50,966 bases of DNA from Prosthecobacter debontii (GCA_945860295.1 CAMAQH010000028.1:1-50966), one strand, 5' to 3'; positions 1 to 9,041 are shown, numbered from the stretch's first letter. Made by a program: numbers and translations. Notes: generated by a model from the sequence alone, not told the origin.

Positions 1-19
1 GGTGATGGTGTGTTTCATG
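1..19 (-). CDS. Possible 5' end of a further minus-strand gene, cut by the window edge
   Basis: An ATG on the minus strand at position 19 opens MKHTIT before the window ends. The first codons and the flanking bases resemble those at the start of the sialidase-like gene that follows (an MKHTLP start is available there at 1751), and the downstream paralogue begins MKHPIL. This suggests that another secreted protein of the same run starts here. Only six codons are visible, so the product cannot be named. Confidence 0.25.
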
Positions 20-35
20 GTGAGCGGGAAAATGG

Positions 36-1709
36 CTATGGGTTGATCCGCTCCACATCGACATACAGCGCTCGCAGATTCGGCGCGTCGTGGATGTAGA
101 GGAGGCGGCCCGGGCTCACTTCGCGCAACGCGGTGTAGTTGAAACCTCCTGAGTCGGTGATGACGGTGTGATGCGTCCAGGTTTTGCCTTGGTCGGTGCT
201 GAACATGAGATTCGACCCAGGGCGGCCGTAGCTGCATGCGACCACGCCATTGCTCATGACCACCATATCAGGCGAGACGCTGCCTTCCTCGAGCGTGATG
301 AGCGGGGTCCACGTCTTGCCACCGTCGTGCGACCAGGTCTGCCGCAGCGGCTGAAAAGAGCTGGTTCGCTGAACGGCCATCATCTCGCTGGCTGAGAAAC
401 GCACCAGGGAGGGCTCCTGACCATCGCCGAAGGTGGAGAAATGGCTCCAAGTCGCGCCGGAGTCGGAGGATTTCATGAGATAGCAGGCTCCGACACCCTT
501 CTTGATCGTCGCGTAAACCACCGCCATTACTTGATGGTTCCCATTGTCGAAAATATCCCGGTCGAAGACGGCGGTCTGCCCGGTTTCCACGGGCAAATGG
601 ATGAGGTTCTCGAATGGAGTGAAGGTCTCCGCCTGTGAGTCAAACCGGTAGCTCATACCGATATAGGTGCCAGCCTCATACCTCACATTCCAACGCGACA
701 CACCGAGGATGTGACCGTCCGCCAGTCGCACGTGTGGCTGGGGCGCGAAGGTTTTGAATTGCAGGTCTTTCACCGGCTGCCAAGTCTTGCCAGCATCCGT
801 GGAGCGCAGCACGCCATAGGGCTCAAACGCGGCGTCAGGCCCCTGACCGACGCTCAGCATGAGCACGCCTTTGCCCACATCGTAAAGATACGGGCGGGTG
901 GGCGGAAGTGGTCTGCCCTGCTTTGCATCTGGCACAGCGATGCCGGTCCCGGGATCGTATGCGCGGACCGGATGACCGCCGTGTCGCGGCTGGTCCCATC
1001 CAGGAGTGGGTGGGATCTCCCATGGCTCGCCGACAGTGATCTGCAGTTGCGGTTTGGTTGGCTCACCGGCTCGCTTGCGAAGCCCCAGTCGCACCGATTG
1101 CCAATGAGCAGCGCCCATCCATCCTGGGGACGTCGAGCCAAACTGCACGAAGGCTTCCGCATTCTCCGCCTTTTTCCAGAATGCGCCTTCACCGCGAATC
1201 ATAACCTTCCCATCGGCGGCGATGCTCATGTTGCGATCACGGATAACGAGTTGGTAGGTGTGAAACTGGGTCTTCGCATCGAATAACGCTACTCGATCAT
1301 GAAATGTCGCGATCTTTTCCGGCACGAGCAGGAGTCCTTCCTGATGCACGCCATCGCTCACGATCAAACCCACCGGCACACCCTGCTGCGCGGGCCACAT
1401 GGCCGAGCGGCCTTTTCGGGCTGCTACAGACTCCACGCGCACCGTGGCTTCGACGACGATCTCAGTGCCAGGCTGTGGCTTCCATGCCGCGCGAAAAGCA
1501 CCATCAGCCGTCGCCGAATCATCCACGAGATGCAGCGCTCCATTCGCCAGCGTAGCCTTCGCCGCAAGTTCGCCGACGGCTTTCCATCCCTGCTCCTGCG
1601 GCAGCGATCTCGCTTCGTAATGAACAAGCCAGCTGATGGATTCATCGGCGGCCTTGACTTGGCCGATCGAGGCGAGGAGTGCTGCGAGGAGGAGTGAACT
1701 GAGTTTCAT
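36..1709 (-). CDS. Secreted sialidase-like (BNR/Asp-box) protein, intact copy
   Basis: Predicted secreted glycosidase-like protein of about 557 residues. The start at 1709 gives a clear signal peptide (MKLSSLLLAALLA, then a GQVKA cleavage region); an alternative in-frame ATG at 1751 adds 14 residues. The first ~190 mature residues look like a LamG-type beta-sandwich (FHTYQLVIRD, AADGKVMIRGEG). The C-terminal ~340 residues form an Asp-box propeller with four boxes (STDAGKTW, SSDSGATW, SHDGGKTW, STDQGKTW). Sialidase-family propellers cleave or bind glycans outside the cytoplasm; the catalytic Arg triad was not verified, so substrate is unknown. It is the intact partner of the truncated copy at 3702-5039: between about 470 and 1590 the two are almost identical. 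The gene before it in transcription is the SGNH esterase, about 300 bases upstream, with a repeat copy between them. Confidence 0.85.
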   Translation of the reverse strand: MKLSSLLLAALLASIGQVKAADESISWLVHYEARSLPQEQGWKAVGELAAKATLANGALHLVDDSATADGAFRAAWKPQPGTEIVVEATVRVESVAARKGRSAMWPAQQGVPVGLIVSDGVHQEGLLLVPEKIATFHDRVALFDAKTQFHTYQLVIRDRNMSIAADGKVMIRGEGAFWKKAENAEAFVQFGSTSPGWMGAAHWQSVRLGLRKRAGEPTKPQLQITVGEPWEIPPTPGWDQPRHGGHPVRAYDPGTGIAVPDAKQGRPLPPTRPYLYDVGKGVLMLSVGQGPDAAFEPYGVLRSTDAGKTWQPVKDLQFKTFAPQPHVRLADGHILGVSRWNVRYEAGTYIGMSYRFDSQAETFTPFENLIHLPVETGQTAVFDRDIFDNGNHQVMAVVYATIKKGVGACYLMKSSDSGATWSHFSTFGDGQEPSLVRFSASEMMAVQRTSSFQPLRQTWSHDGGKTWTPLITLEEGSVSPDMVVMSNGVVACSYGRPGSNLMFSTDQGKTWTHHTVITDSGGFNYTALREVSPGRLLYIHDAPNLRALYVDVERINP

Positions 1710-1769
1710 GGCGTGTGCGTTGGTGGTGAGGAGTGGGAGGGTGTGTTTCATGGTCTTATTGAATTGAAA

Positions 1770-1832
1770 GGAAATTGGTTATTAAAGCCCATTTGTTTAA
1801 GCCGTCGGTCCGATTGGGATTGAGGGGGTGCA
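1770..1832 (-). repeat. Intergenic repeat, copy A
   Basis: A 63-base sequence running from ggaaattggttattaaagcc to gattgagggggtgca on the plus strand. It recurs at 3604-3666 and 3733-3795 in the same orientation with only a few differences (atttgtttaa here against gttggtttga and gttggttcga). This copy lies upstream of the intact sialidase-like gene. The rest of the 1710-2007 gap holds the Lys-rich relic and nothing else that I recognise. Confidence 0.85.
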
Positions 1833-1913
1833 TCTCCTGCTTCGCGAGCTTCTTCTCCTTGGCGGTCTTCTGAGGCGCTTTCTTTTTTCTTTCTTGGCGT
1901 CTTGGGCTTTCAT
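1797..1913 (-). pseudogene. Short lysine-rich reading frame, apparently frameshifted
   Basis: On the minus strand an ATG at 1913 opens MKAQDAKKEK. After a run of six A the frame turns into an Arg-rich stretch of 38 codons in total. If the run held seven A, the frame would continue as a Lys/Ala/Gln-rich peptide (KKAPQKTAKEKKLAKQEM) and run into the repeat copy at 1770-1832 as HPLNPNRTDGLN, ending just past it. This looks like the remnant of a small basic protein or of the tail of a larger gene. No family is recognised, and a chance reading is possible. Confidence 0.25.
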
Positions 1914-2007
1914 AGTCAGATGGTGTTGTTGGATTTACCGTCAGCGAGTGAACGGCATGGCGCTGGTTTAGCGTGAGTTTGAAAAAAGGGCAGTCGCAAT
2001 GATGCGC

Positions 2008-3579
2008 CTACCACTCATCCGTGCGGAAAGGCTGCGCGGGCAGACCGTCCTGGTTGAATAAGTTTGCCCACTGGAAGGCATTGCTCCATGCGTAGCGCAC
2101 GGCGGCGGGTTGCGACACGTCCTTGCTCGAGACCACGACGGTCTTGCCCTCAATGACGGCATCGGCCCAGACGAACTTCTTGTCCGCACCGGCGAGCATG
2201 AAGCCCTGCAGCTTGTCGCCGTTCTTGAAGGCGAGGCCCTTGCCGGTGTGGGTGAATTTCACCGTCACCTGACCGCCGCTGATGGCGTGCGAGGCATACA
2301 TCGGCCCGAGGAACTCGGCCTTGCTGCCGTAGGCCACGCTCTGCGCCACCTGCGCGGCACGCGCGCCATACGCGGACTTCAACACCGGATGAATGCCCGC
2401 ACCGAGATCGCTGCTGATGACCATGTGCGTGTTCGGGTACTGCATGAAGCTGGCAAAGTAGGCATGGCAGTAGTCGAGCGCGGGCGGTGCAGGCAGCACC
2501 GGCGGCTGCGGGCGGAACGGATCGGCCTTGGTGTTCTGCGGATGCGTGTAATCCCACGCACAACCACCGCCACTGGGTTTCTGCACGTAGATGAACGGGA
2601 ACTCGCCCTGGCCCCAGGCTTTGCGCCAGCCCTTGATCAAAGCGCCCATGACTTCGTACTGCGGTGCTCCCACGATGTTCGTACGGCTCTCGCCGTGATC
2701 CCACAGCACACCGGTGATGGCATAACCGACATACGGACGAATGAACGCTTCAAAGAGCTGGCCGATCTTGCCGCTGTTTGCCTCACCGGCCTTGCCCACG
2801 CCCTGCGGTCCGCGCGGTCTGCGTGGCGGCTCTTTGCCGTCCTTCTTCGCGGCTTCGACCAGCAGCTTCCACTTCGCCGCTTCCGCCCTGTGAATGACCT
2901 TCGCCGCATCATACTTCGCTTTCTCGGCCTCGTAGTTGTACGTCGCCGCAAATTTCTTCACCACCTCGGCGCAGGCCGCGTCGCTGCGATACATCTCCTC
3001 GCTCAGCCAGAAACCCGACGGCGTGCCGCCCACGGCACCGACCATCAAACCCACCGGCACATCGAGCTTTTGTTGCAGCGGGAAGCCGAAGGAGAACAGC
3101 AGCGCGCTGAACTTCGTGATCGTCTCCGGCGTGGCCGTTTCCCACGTAGCAGCGGCGTCTCTGCGCAGCAGGCGCAGCTTGGGATAACTTTTCTGCGCTG
3201 CCGCAGCGAGCACCGCATCATCCTTCACATAGCTGCTCACCACCATGTCCATGTTCGACTGCCCCGAGCCGACCCACACCTCGCCCACGAGCACGTCGTC
3301 GATCTTCGTGTCATTCACCGTCAGCACCTGCGGCTCCGCATTCACCTTCAGCGCGTCCAGCTTCACGCGCCATGCGCCTTTGTCATCAGCCGTGGCCGAC
3401 TTCGTCTGTCCGGCGAAGGAAACCTCCACCTTCTCGCCCGGAGCCGCCGTTCCCCACACCGGCACCGCCATGCCACGCTGAAGCACCATGTGCGGGGTGA
3501 AGACCTTGGACAACTTCACCTCGGCATGAAGCGCGGAGGTCAGCAGAAGGAGTGAGAGGAGAGTGAGAGACGATTTCAT
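2008..3579 (-). CDS. Secreted sialate O-acetylesterase-like SGNH esterase
   Basis: A 523-residue secreted carbohydrate esterase of the SASA/DUF303 type, expected to remove O-acyl groups from sugars outside the cytoplasm. The start at 3579 gives the signal peptide MKSSLTLLSLLLLTSALHA; an ATG four codons upstream (3591) is less likely. The N-terminal beta-domain (HMVLQRGMAVPVWG, then GEKVEVSFAGQ) precedes the SGNH block I motif GQSNM with its nucleophile Ser. The C-terminal block V is DLGAGIHP, supplying Asp and His. A charged helical insertion (AEKAKYDAAKVIHRAEAAKW to about RRPRGPQG) lies in the middle. Length fits the family. Repeat copies A and B flank it. O-acetylesterases commonly accompany sialidases because O-acetylation blocks them, which matches this neighbourhood. 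Confidence 0.88.
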   Translation of the reverse strand: MKSSLTLLSLLLLTSALHAEVKLSKVFTPHMVLQRGMAVPVWGTAAPGEKVEVSFAGQTKSATADDKGAWRVKLDALKVNAEPQVLTVNDTKIDDVLVGEVWVGSGQSNMDMVVSSYVKDDAVLAAAAQKSYPKLRLLRRDAAATWETATPETITKFSALLFSFGFPLQQKLDVPVGLMVGAVGGTPSGFWLSEEMYRSDAACAEVVKKFAATYNYEAEKAKYDAAKVIHRAEAAKWKLLVEAAKKDGKEPPRRPRGPQGVGKAGEANSGKIGQLFEAFIRPYVGYAITGVLWDHGESRTNIVGAPQYEVMGALIKGWRKAWGQGEFPFIYVQKPSGGGCAWDYTHPQNTKADPFRPQPPVLPAPPALDYCHAYFASFMQYPNTHMVISSDLGAGIHPVLKSAYGARAAQVAQSVAYGSKAEFLGPMYASHAISGGQVTVKFTHTGKGLAFKNGDKLQGFMLAGADKKFVWADAVIEGKTVVVSSKDVSQPAAVRYAWSNAFQWANLFNQDGLPAQPFRTDEW

Positions 3580-3596
3580 GAGGGAAGCCATTATTG

Positions 3597-3666
3597 ATTG
3601 ATAGGAAATTGGTTATTAAAGCCCGTTGGTTTGAGCCGTCGGTCCGATTGGGATTGAGGGGGTGCA
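3597..3666 (-). repeat. Intergenic repeat, copy B, with one attgata heptamer
   Basis: Second copy of the 63-base repeat (core 3604-3666), directly upstream of the SGNH esterase start. It is preceded on the plus strand by a single attgata heptamer (3597-3603) and a partial one. Copy C carries three full heptamers at the same place. Confidence 0.85.
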
Positions 3667-3701
3667 GGGGGAGAAAGGGCTAAAAATCGTTTCATTGGTC
3701 G

Positions 3702-5039
3702 TCATTGTGTTATTGATAATTGATAATTGATAGGAAATTGGTTATTAAAGCCCGTTGGTTCGAGCCGTCGGTCCGATTGGGATTGAGGGGGTGCAGTTGA
3801 TTTCATGAGATAGCAGGCTCCGACGCCCTTCTTGATCGTCGCGTAAACCACCGCCATTACTTCATGGTTCCCATTGTCGAAAATATCCCGGTCGAAGACG
3901 GCGGTCTGCCCGGTTTCCACGGGCAAATGGATGAGGTTCTCGAATGGCGTGAAGGTCTCCGCCTGTGAGTCAAACCGGTAGCTCATGCCGATATAGGTGC
4001 CAGCCTCATACTTCACATTCCAACGCGACACACCGAGGATGTGACCGTCCGCCAGTCGCACGTGTGGCTGGGGCGCGAAGGTTTTGAATTGCAGGTCTTT
4101 CACCGGCTGCCAAGTCTTGCCAGCATCCGTGGAGCGCAGCACGCCATAGGGCTCAAATGCGGCGTCAGGCCCCTGACCGACGCTCAGCATGAGCACGCCT
4201 TTGCCCACATCGTAAAGATACGGGCGGGTGGGCGGAAGTGGCTTGCCCTGCTTTGCGTCTGGCACAGCGATGCCGGTCCCGGGATCGTATTCTCGCACCT
4301 CATGACCGCCGTGTCGCGGCTGGTCCCATCCAGGAGTGGGTGGGATCTCCCATGGCTCGCCGACAGTGATCTGCAGTTGCGGTTTGGTTGGTTCACCGGC
4401 TCGCTTGCGAAGCCCCAGTCGCACCGATTGCCAATGAGCAGCGCCCATCCATCCTGGGGACGTCGAGCCAAACTGCACGAAGGCTTCCGCATTCTCCGCC
4501 TTTTTCCAGAATGCGCCTTCACCGCGAATCATAACCTTGCCATCCGCTGCGATGCTCATGTCGCGATCACGGATCACGAGTTGGTAGGTGTGAAACTGGG
4601 TCTTCGCATCGAATAGCGCTACTCGATCATGAAATGTCGCGATCTTTTCCGGCACGAGCAGGAGTCCTTCCTGATGCACGCCATCGCTCACGATCAAACC
4701 CACCGGCACACCCTGCTGCGCGGGCCACATGGCCGAGCGGCCTTTTCGGGCCGCTACAGACTCCACGCGGACCGTGGCTTCGACAACAATCTCAGTGCCA
4801 GGCTGTGGCTTCCATGCCGCGCGAAAAGCACCATCAGCCGTCGCCGAATCATCCACGAGATGCAGCGCTCCATTCGCCAGCGTAGCCTTCGCCGCAAGTT
4901 CGCCGACGGCCAGCCAGCCTTGTTCCTGCGGCAATGATTTTGCATCGTAGTGAACGAGCCAGGTGATGGGTTCTTCGGTGGCTTTGACTTGGCCGAAAGC
5001 AACGAGAAGCGACGAAATGATGAGGATCGGGTGTTTCAT
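3702..5039 (-). pseudogene. Truncated duplicate of the sialidase-like protein, 3' end replaced by repeat copy C
   Basis: A 445-codon frame starting at 5039 with signal peptide MKHPILIISSLLVAFGQVKA. From the LAAKATLANG region to CYLMKS it matches the 36-1709 gene with about six substitutions (for example N/D in RDRNMS, P/E in GGHPVR, Q/E in NHQVMA). The match ends abruptly three bases from repeat copy C. Beyond that point the last 143 residues of the intact protein, with three of its four Asp boxes, are missing. They are replaced by 31 codons read from the repeat and its heptamers (TAPPQSQSDRRLEP to FPINYQLSITQ). The remaining propeller is incomplete, so the product is probably non-functional, although the LamG-like domain is whole. 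It starts 7 bases after the DUF6807 gene ends, so it is probably still transcribed. Confidence 0.8.
3712..3795 (-). repeat. Intergenic repeat, copy C, with three attgata heptamers
   Basis: Three perfect tandem attgata heptamers (3712-3732) run straight into the third copy of the 63-base core (3733-3795). This copy forms the 3' end of the truncated sialidase-like gene, and the homology of that gene to its intact partner resumes at 3799. Confidence 0.9.
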
Positions 5040-5046
5040 AGGATGT

Positions 5047-6024
5047 CTATTTTCCATTGGCGTAGTCGCGGAATCTCGCGTCCAGCGCCTCGGGCTTCGG
5101 CTGCCCTTTCGCAAAGTAGAAACGGTAGCGCAGGGTCAGGCTGTCGCCTTCCTTGATCGTGTAGTCACCGGCACCGGCGGGCTTGTCGGGCTCGAAATCA
5201 TGCAGGCCGAAGGGATTCACGGCGAAGAGTCCGTAGTCGCGCGCGTGCCAGGTGGTGGGAGAGCGGAAGTTGCTGGGATGGCTGAAGATGACGACGCCGA
5301 CGGCATTGCCTTTCGGGTCGGGGCCGTAGTAGCAGACCCAGTTCGCGTGCTTGCCCCAGATATCGAGATCGCGGACGCCGTTGCTGTTAAAAGCGTGTCC
5401 GGTGGATGGGCCGGTGTTCACGCCGCTCTTGCTGCTGTTCATGCTGAGCGATGGGCAGAGGCGCAGGGCCATGGTGCCTTCTTTGGTGTCACCGATGAGG
5501 ACATCGCCTTCAGTGGCCTTGAGCGTGATGTCGAAGTCGAGTGTCTTCTCGCCCTCTGGCAGCGCGGTGATGGTGATGCGGCGCTCGTCAGTCATCACGG
5601 TCTTGTCGTCCGGTCCGATCCATTGCGTCGAGGCAGTGAAGCGCCCTTGATTGCCAGCCGCCTGCACATCTGAGAAGCCGGAGTGAACTTGCTTGCCGAA
5701 CACTTGATACTCCGCCCAGAAGTTGATTTCATTGATCCGCGAATGCCCAAACCACAGCGAGCGATGATGCGGATGATCCACAAACATCGCCTCGCCCGGC
5801 ACATCCTTTTTCATCGGAAACTCCCGCGATACATTCACACCCGCCGCACCGATGAGCGGATACATGTAGGGCCGCGCCACCTCCTTGGTGATGTATTCCG
5901 TGAAGACTTGCCCATCGATCTCGACGCTCATGCCAGCGTCACTGGGCTTCAGTGAAACGGTCTGTGTGTGGGCGAGCAGAGGGAGTGCGACGAGGGTGGT
6001 GAGCAGGATTGCGATGGGCTTCAT
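5047..6024 (-). CDS. Secreted DUF6807 (PmoA-like) family protein
   Basis: A 325-residue secreted protein of the DUF6807 family, often labelled methane oxygenase PmoA in databases without functional proof. The start at 6024 gives MKPIAILLTTLVALPLLAHT as signal peptide and overlaps the upstream gene's stop as ATGA, which supports it. Recognisable features are VARPYMYPLIGAAGVNVSR, the His-rich VDHPHHRSLWFGH motif, WTLP-like beta strands and NPFGLHDFEPDKPAG near the end. The family is beta-sandwich-like and common in Planctomycetes and Verrucomicrobia beside glycoside hydrolases. Its reaction is unknown; the paired His residues suggest metal binding or a sugar-active site (inference). It probably shares a transcript with the two sialidase-like genes upstream. 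Confidence 0.88.
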   Translation of the reverse strand: MKPIAILLTTLVALPLLAHTQTVSLKPSDAGMSVEIDGQVFTEYITKEVARPYMYPLIGAAGVNVSREFPMKKDVPGEAMFVDHPHHRSLWFGHSRINEINFWAEYQVFGKQVHSGFSDVQAAGNQGRFTASTQWIGPDDKTVMTDERRITITALPEGEKTLDFDITLKATEGDVLIGDTKEGTMALRLCPSLSMNSSKSGVNTGPSTGHAFNSNGVRDLDIWGKHANWVCYYGPDPKGNAVGVVIFSHPSNFRSPTTWHARDYGLFAVNPFGLHDFEPDKPAGAGDYTIKEGDSLTLRYRFYFAKGQPKPEALDARFRDYANGK

Positions 6025-7145
6025 TTTTGGAATCGGACGCGTGCTAGGTAAATCGCGCATGGCAGCTCTACATGGCGGTTCGGAGGTGGATTGCCGTCTC
6101 TATCCTCATGCGAGGAGTAGTAGCTGACCCACAGTTCATCTTTGTGCCACACCATGCCTGCATAACCCGTATCGCTGCCGCCGCTGGGGAGTTTCAGCGC
6201 GATGTCGTAGTGCTCGCGGTCCATGCTGGCGATCACGGTGGAAAAAGGCTGCCGATAGCTGCGGCCTGCCGAGATGAGCGAGCTGTCGGGCAGCACGATG
6301 AAGTTCGGACCGCCAAAGCGGTGCTCCGTTTCATGCCAGCGCCATTCGCGATACGGCGGCTTGCTGCTGCCGATCCAGCCAAAGTGGTTGCCGCGTTCGC
6401 GCCGCACCATCGCGATCATTTCACCATCCGGGCGAATGCGCACGGTGGCTTCGTTGGGACGGCCCGGCACGTCGAGATGTGTCACCAGTTCCCAATTCAA
6501 GCCATCTGTGCTGGTCACGAGCTTGACCTTCCACGGATAAGGACCGGGCGGCACGGGGCCGTTCGTTTCCGCTGTCTCCGCCACCTTGGGGTCGGGGTGT
6601 AGCGCACGCAGGTAAGGATAGCTGATGCCGTAAGCCTTGCCGTCGTGCCAATCGACGCGCCAGAGCCATTGGCCCTCTTCGAGAACTTTGGCCGGCTTTG
6701 TCCAGGTGATGCCATCGGTGGAGAACATCACACGCGGTTGCTTCGTCTTGAGCAGCGCGGGCTTGGTCCCCTGGTTCCAGACCGAACCTCCCGCGATGAT
6801 CATCAATTGCCCATCCGGCTTGATGGAGAACTTTGGATCACGCAAATCCACACCTTCCTCATCGATCAGCGCCGCCGAGGTCCACTCGACGCCATCGGGC
6901 GAATGCAGCACGCGCACCTTGCCGTCATCGCCAGCATGCGCGATCCCCTCGCGGAAGCAGCAGAACCACTGGTCCCGAAAGCGGGTGAGATCGGTGAAGG
7001 AGTTGTTCTTGGCCCGGTCCCAAATGCGCTTCGATTCGACGAGGACGGGCTTTCGATCCTGCGCAGAAACGGAGGGCGCGAGGCAGAGAAGCGCCGCCAG
7101 CGGAGCCAGCAACAGGGTGCTGATGAATGTGACGATGTGCGTCAT
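6021..7145 (-). CDS. Secreted sialidase/glycosidase-like propeller protein
   Basis: A 374-residue predicted secreted protein. The start at 7145 gives MTHIVTFISTLLLAPLAALL and a SVSAQ cleavage site; the frame is open further upstream but carries no plausible start. The mature part is a single propeller with Asp-box-like strands (HSPDGVEWTS, FSTDGITWTK, TSTDGLNWEL) and repeated FSIKPDGQLMII / VRIRPDGEMIAM blade motifs. FREGIAHAGDDG and MVRRERGNH resemble sialidase-superfamily active-site loops, but the catalytic residues were not assigned. The stop overlaps the start of the DUF6807 gene by 4 bases, so the two are translationally coupled. Substrate unknown. Confidence 0.82.
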   Translation of the reverse strand: MTHIVTFISTLLLAPLAALLCLAPSVSAQDRKPVLVESKRIWDRAKNNSFTDLTRFRDQWFCCFREGIAHAGDDGKVRVLHSPDGVEWTSAALIDEEGVDLRDPKFSIKPDGQLMIIAGGSVWNQGTKPALLKTKQPRVMFSTDGITWTKPAKVLEEGQWLWRVDWHDGKAYGISYPYLRALHPDPKVAETAETNGPVPPGPYPWKVKLVTSTDGLNWELVTHLDVPGRPNEATVRIRPDGEMIAMVRRERGNHFGWIGSSKPPYREWRWHETEHRFGGPNFIVLPDSSLISAGRSYRQPFSTVIASMDREHYDIALKLPSGGSDTGYAGMVWHKDELWVSYYSSHEDRDGNPPPNRHVELPCAIYLARVRFQK

Positions 7146-7176
7146 GAGTCGCGTGTGAGTTAAGCCGCCATGACGA

Positions 7177-8268
7177 TTACCGCAGCCAATCCAGTGTGAT
7201 GCGGCGGATGCGGAGGCGATTGAGAGCACCGACTTTGCTGTCGCCGGCGCAGTAGCCGATGAGCATGGCGTCGCCGATGAAGTGGATGGCGGTGTAGTGG
7301 TAGAGGCCTTCGGGATCGCTCTCGATGAGTTTGCGCTGTGGCCAAGTTTTGCCGCCGTCGGTGGAGATGGCGGCAACGAAGGGATTGCGCTTCTTCGGTG
7401 GGAAGGGGAACATGCCGGAGTGATCGTTGAAGATGGCGAGGAGGTCGCTGCTGCCGGGAAGGCGCTTGATGCTGGCGGGGCCGTTGGGGGATTTCAGCTC
7501 GGTGGGTTCGGGTGGCGTGAATGTTTGGCCCGCATCGGTGGAGCGGAAACTGTATTGCATGCCTTGATCGGTGCGGGACCACGAGAAGAGGCTGCCATCG
7601 GCGAGTTCGACGACGCCGGGCTCTTGCAGGCCGCTGCCGCTGCGCACGGGCATGGCCCACCAGCTTGAGGATTCGGCCCAGGTGCTGCCTTCGTCATCGG
7701 AGTAGAGCCAGGTGGCGATGGCGCGTGCGTCCCATGAGTTGCTGGTGTGCGGATCGGTGCCGCGTGAGCGGTGAAAGGCGAGCGGGACGATGAGGCGGCC
7801 TTTGGCGGTCTGGATGACGCGGTCGTTGTTCAAAACGAAGTAGCCGGGTGCCTGCTGGATGAGTTTGGGCTCGGTCCACGTTTCGCCATCGTCGGTGGAA
7901 AGGCGCATGTGCGGGCGGCAGTCGATCCAACTGTTTTTGAGGCAGTAAAACATGGCGAGCTTGCCGCTGGCGAGGCGCAGCAGCGACACGCTCATCACGT
8001 TGTTGCCCGCGGTGTTTTCCACGACGGTCACGGGTGCGCTCCAGGTGCGGCCTTGATCATCGGAGTGGATTTTGACGAGGCGTGCGGGACTCTCATCGCC
8101 ATTACCGCCGTAGAACTGCGAGTAGATGAAAATGACACGACCTGAGGCGAGCGTGGCGAAGGAACCTTCGGAGTTGCGCGGGTGCTCTTTGGAAGGTTCG
8201 ACGTTGAGCGTGACAAGGCTCTCCGCATGCAGCGAAAAGGCGAGAAGGAGGAAGAGAAGCGTTTTCAT
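7177..8268 (-). CDS. Secreted exo-alpha-sialidase-family protein
   Basis: A 363-residue secreted protein beginning at 8268 with signal peptide MKTLLFLLLAFSLHAES. It has five Asp boxes spaced along the whole chain (SDDQGRTW, STDDGETW, SDDEGSTW, STDAGQTF, STDGGKTW), which fits a six-bladed BNR/sialidase propeller at the usual single-domain length. SEGSFATLASGRVIFIYSQF with GGNGDESPARL resembles the N-terminal active-site blade of bacterial sialidases; QEPGVVELADGSLF supplies a conserved Glu. Family members hydrolyse terminal sialic acids or related sugars, but many homologues in this phylum are uncharacterised. It lies 14 bases after the SDR gene and 31 before the next propeller gene. Confidence 0.86.
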   Translation of the reverse strand: MKTLLFLLLAFSLHAESLVTLNVEPSKEHPRNSEGSFATLASGRVIFIYSQFYGGNGDESPARLVKIHSDDQGRTWSAPVTVVENTAGNNVMSVSLLRLASGKLAMFYCLKNSWIDCRPHMRLSTDDGETWTEPKLIQQAPGYFVLNNDRVIQTAKGRLIVPLAFHRSRGTDPHTSNSWDARAIATWLYSDDEGSTWAESSSWWAMPVRSGSGLQEPGVVELADGSLFSWSRTDQGMQYSFRSTDAGQTFTPPEPTELKSPNGPASIKRLPGSSDLLAIFNDHSGMFPFPPKKRNPFVAAISTDGGKTWPQRKLIESDPEGLYHYTAIHFIGDAMLIGYCAGDSKVGALNRLRIRRITLDWLR

Positions 8269-8282
8269 GGCTGGTAAGGCAT

Positions 8283-9041
8283 TCACCAAACGGTCCACCC
8301 GCCATCGACGGCGAAATTTTGGCCCGTGATGAAGGTTGATGCATCACTGAGCAGAAAGGCGACGGCTCCGGCGATTTCGGGTGATTGGCCGACACGACCC
8401 AGCGGCACCTTTTGGCTCAAGCGTTCGATGAAAGCAGGCTGGTCACGTTGGATCGTTGGATTTGGAAAAGGACCAGGGCTGATGGCATTGCAGCGCACGC
8501 CGCTTTTACCGAAATGCACAGCAAGGTAACGCGTGAGCTGCTGGATACCGGCTTTGCCGACGCCGTATTCGACGGGGTTCGGATTCATCGGGGCCTCGTA
8601 GATGCTCGGATCAGGCGAGACCGTACCGTACATGCTGGAGAAGAGCACGAGACTGCCGCTGCCACGCTCCGCCATGGTATTGCCGATGGCTCGGGCGAGC
8701 GTGAAGGTGGCGGTGAGGTTGCCGTGGTTGGCGTTATCGAAATCGGCGGCGGTGAGGTCGTCGAACTTTTTGGCCGTGGAGGCATACGTCATGACGACAA
8801 GGCCATGCGGCACGCCACGCGCGGCGATTTGATCGGCGACGAATTTTTCGAGTGCAGGGATGTCAGCCGCATCGAGATCGGCTGCGGTGACTTGAGGGCC
8901 GTTTTGGGCTTTTCCGGGCAGATCCGCGCACAAAACGGTCGCGCCGAGCTCCGTGAGCAGTTTGACGACTTCCTGGCCGAGATAACCGGCACCGCCGATG
9001 ACCCAGACGTCGCGATTTTGGAGGCCAAATGGAGTGCTCAT
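8283..9041 (-). CDS. SDR family oxidoreductase
   Basis: A 252-residue cytoplasmic short-chain dehydrogenase/reductase. The nucleotide-binding motif is [10 protein letters not shown], the catalytic Tyr/Lys pair is in YGVGKAG, and the C-terminus has the usual [20 protein letters not shown]. Aspartate of CADLPG after strand 2 suggests NAD(H) preference (inference). It shares 4 bases with the next upstream SDR gene (9038-9041). The two dehydrogenases are homologous but divergent, and probably oxidise or reduce hydroxyl groups of the sugar or sugar acid handled by this operon. Substrate is not predictable. Confidence 0.88.
   Translation of the reverse strand: MSTPFGLQNRDVWVIGGAGYLGQEVVKLLTELGATVLCADLPGKAQNGPQVTAADLDAADIPALEKFVADQIAARGVPHGLVVMTYASTAKKFDDLTAADFDNANHGNLTATFTLARAIGNTMAERGSGSLVLFSSMYGTVSPDPSIYEAPMNPNPVEYGVGKAGIQQLTRYLAVHFGKSGVRCNAISPGPFPNPTIQRDQPAFIERLSQKVPLGRVGQSPEIAGAVAFLLSDASTFITGQNFAVDGGWTVW

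Noticed and set aside
2110..3555. Long open frame (481 codons) on the plus strand opposite the SGNH esterase
   Set aside because: It is a mirror of the real gene in GC-rich DNA: the translation is Arg/His-rich without family motifs, while the opposite strand has signal peptide, GQSNM and block V.
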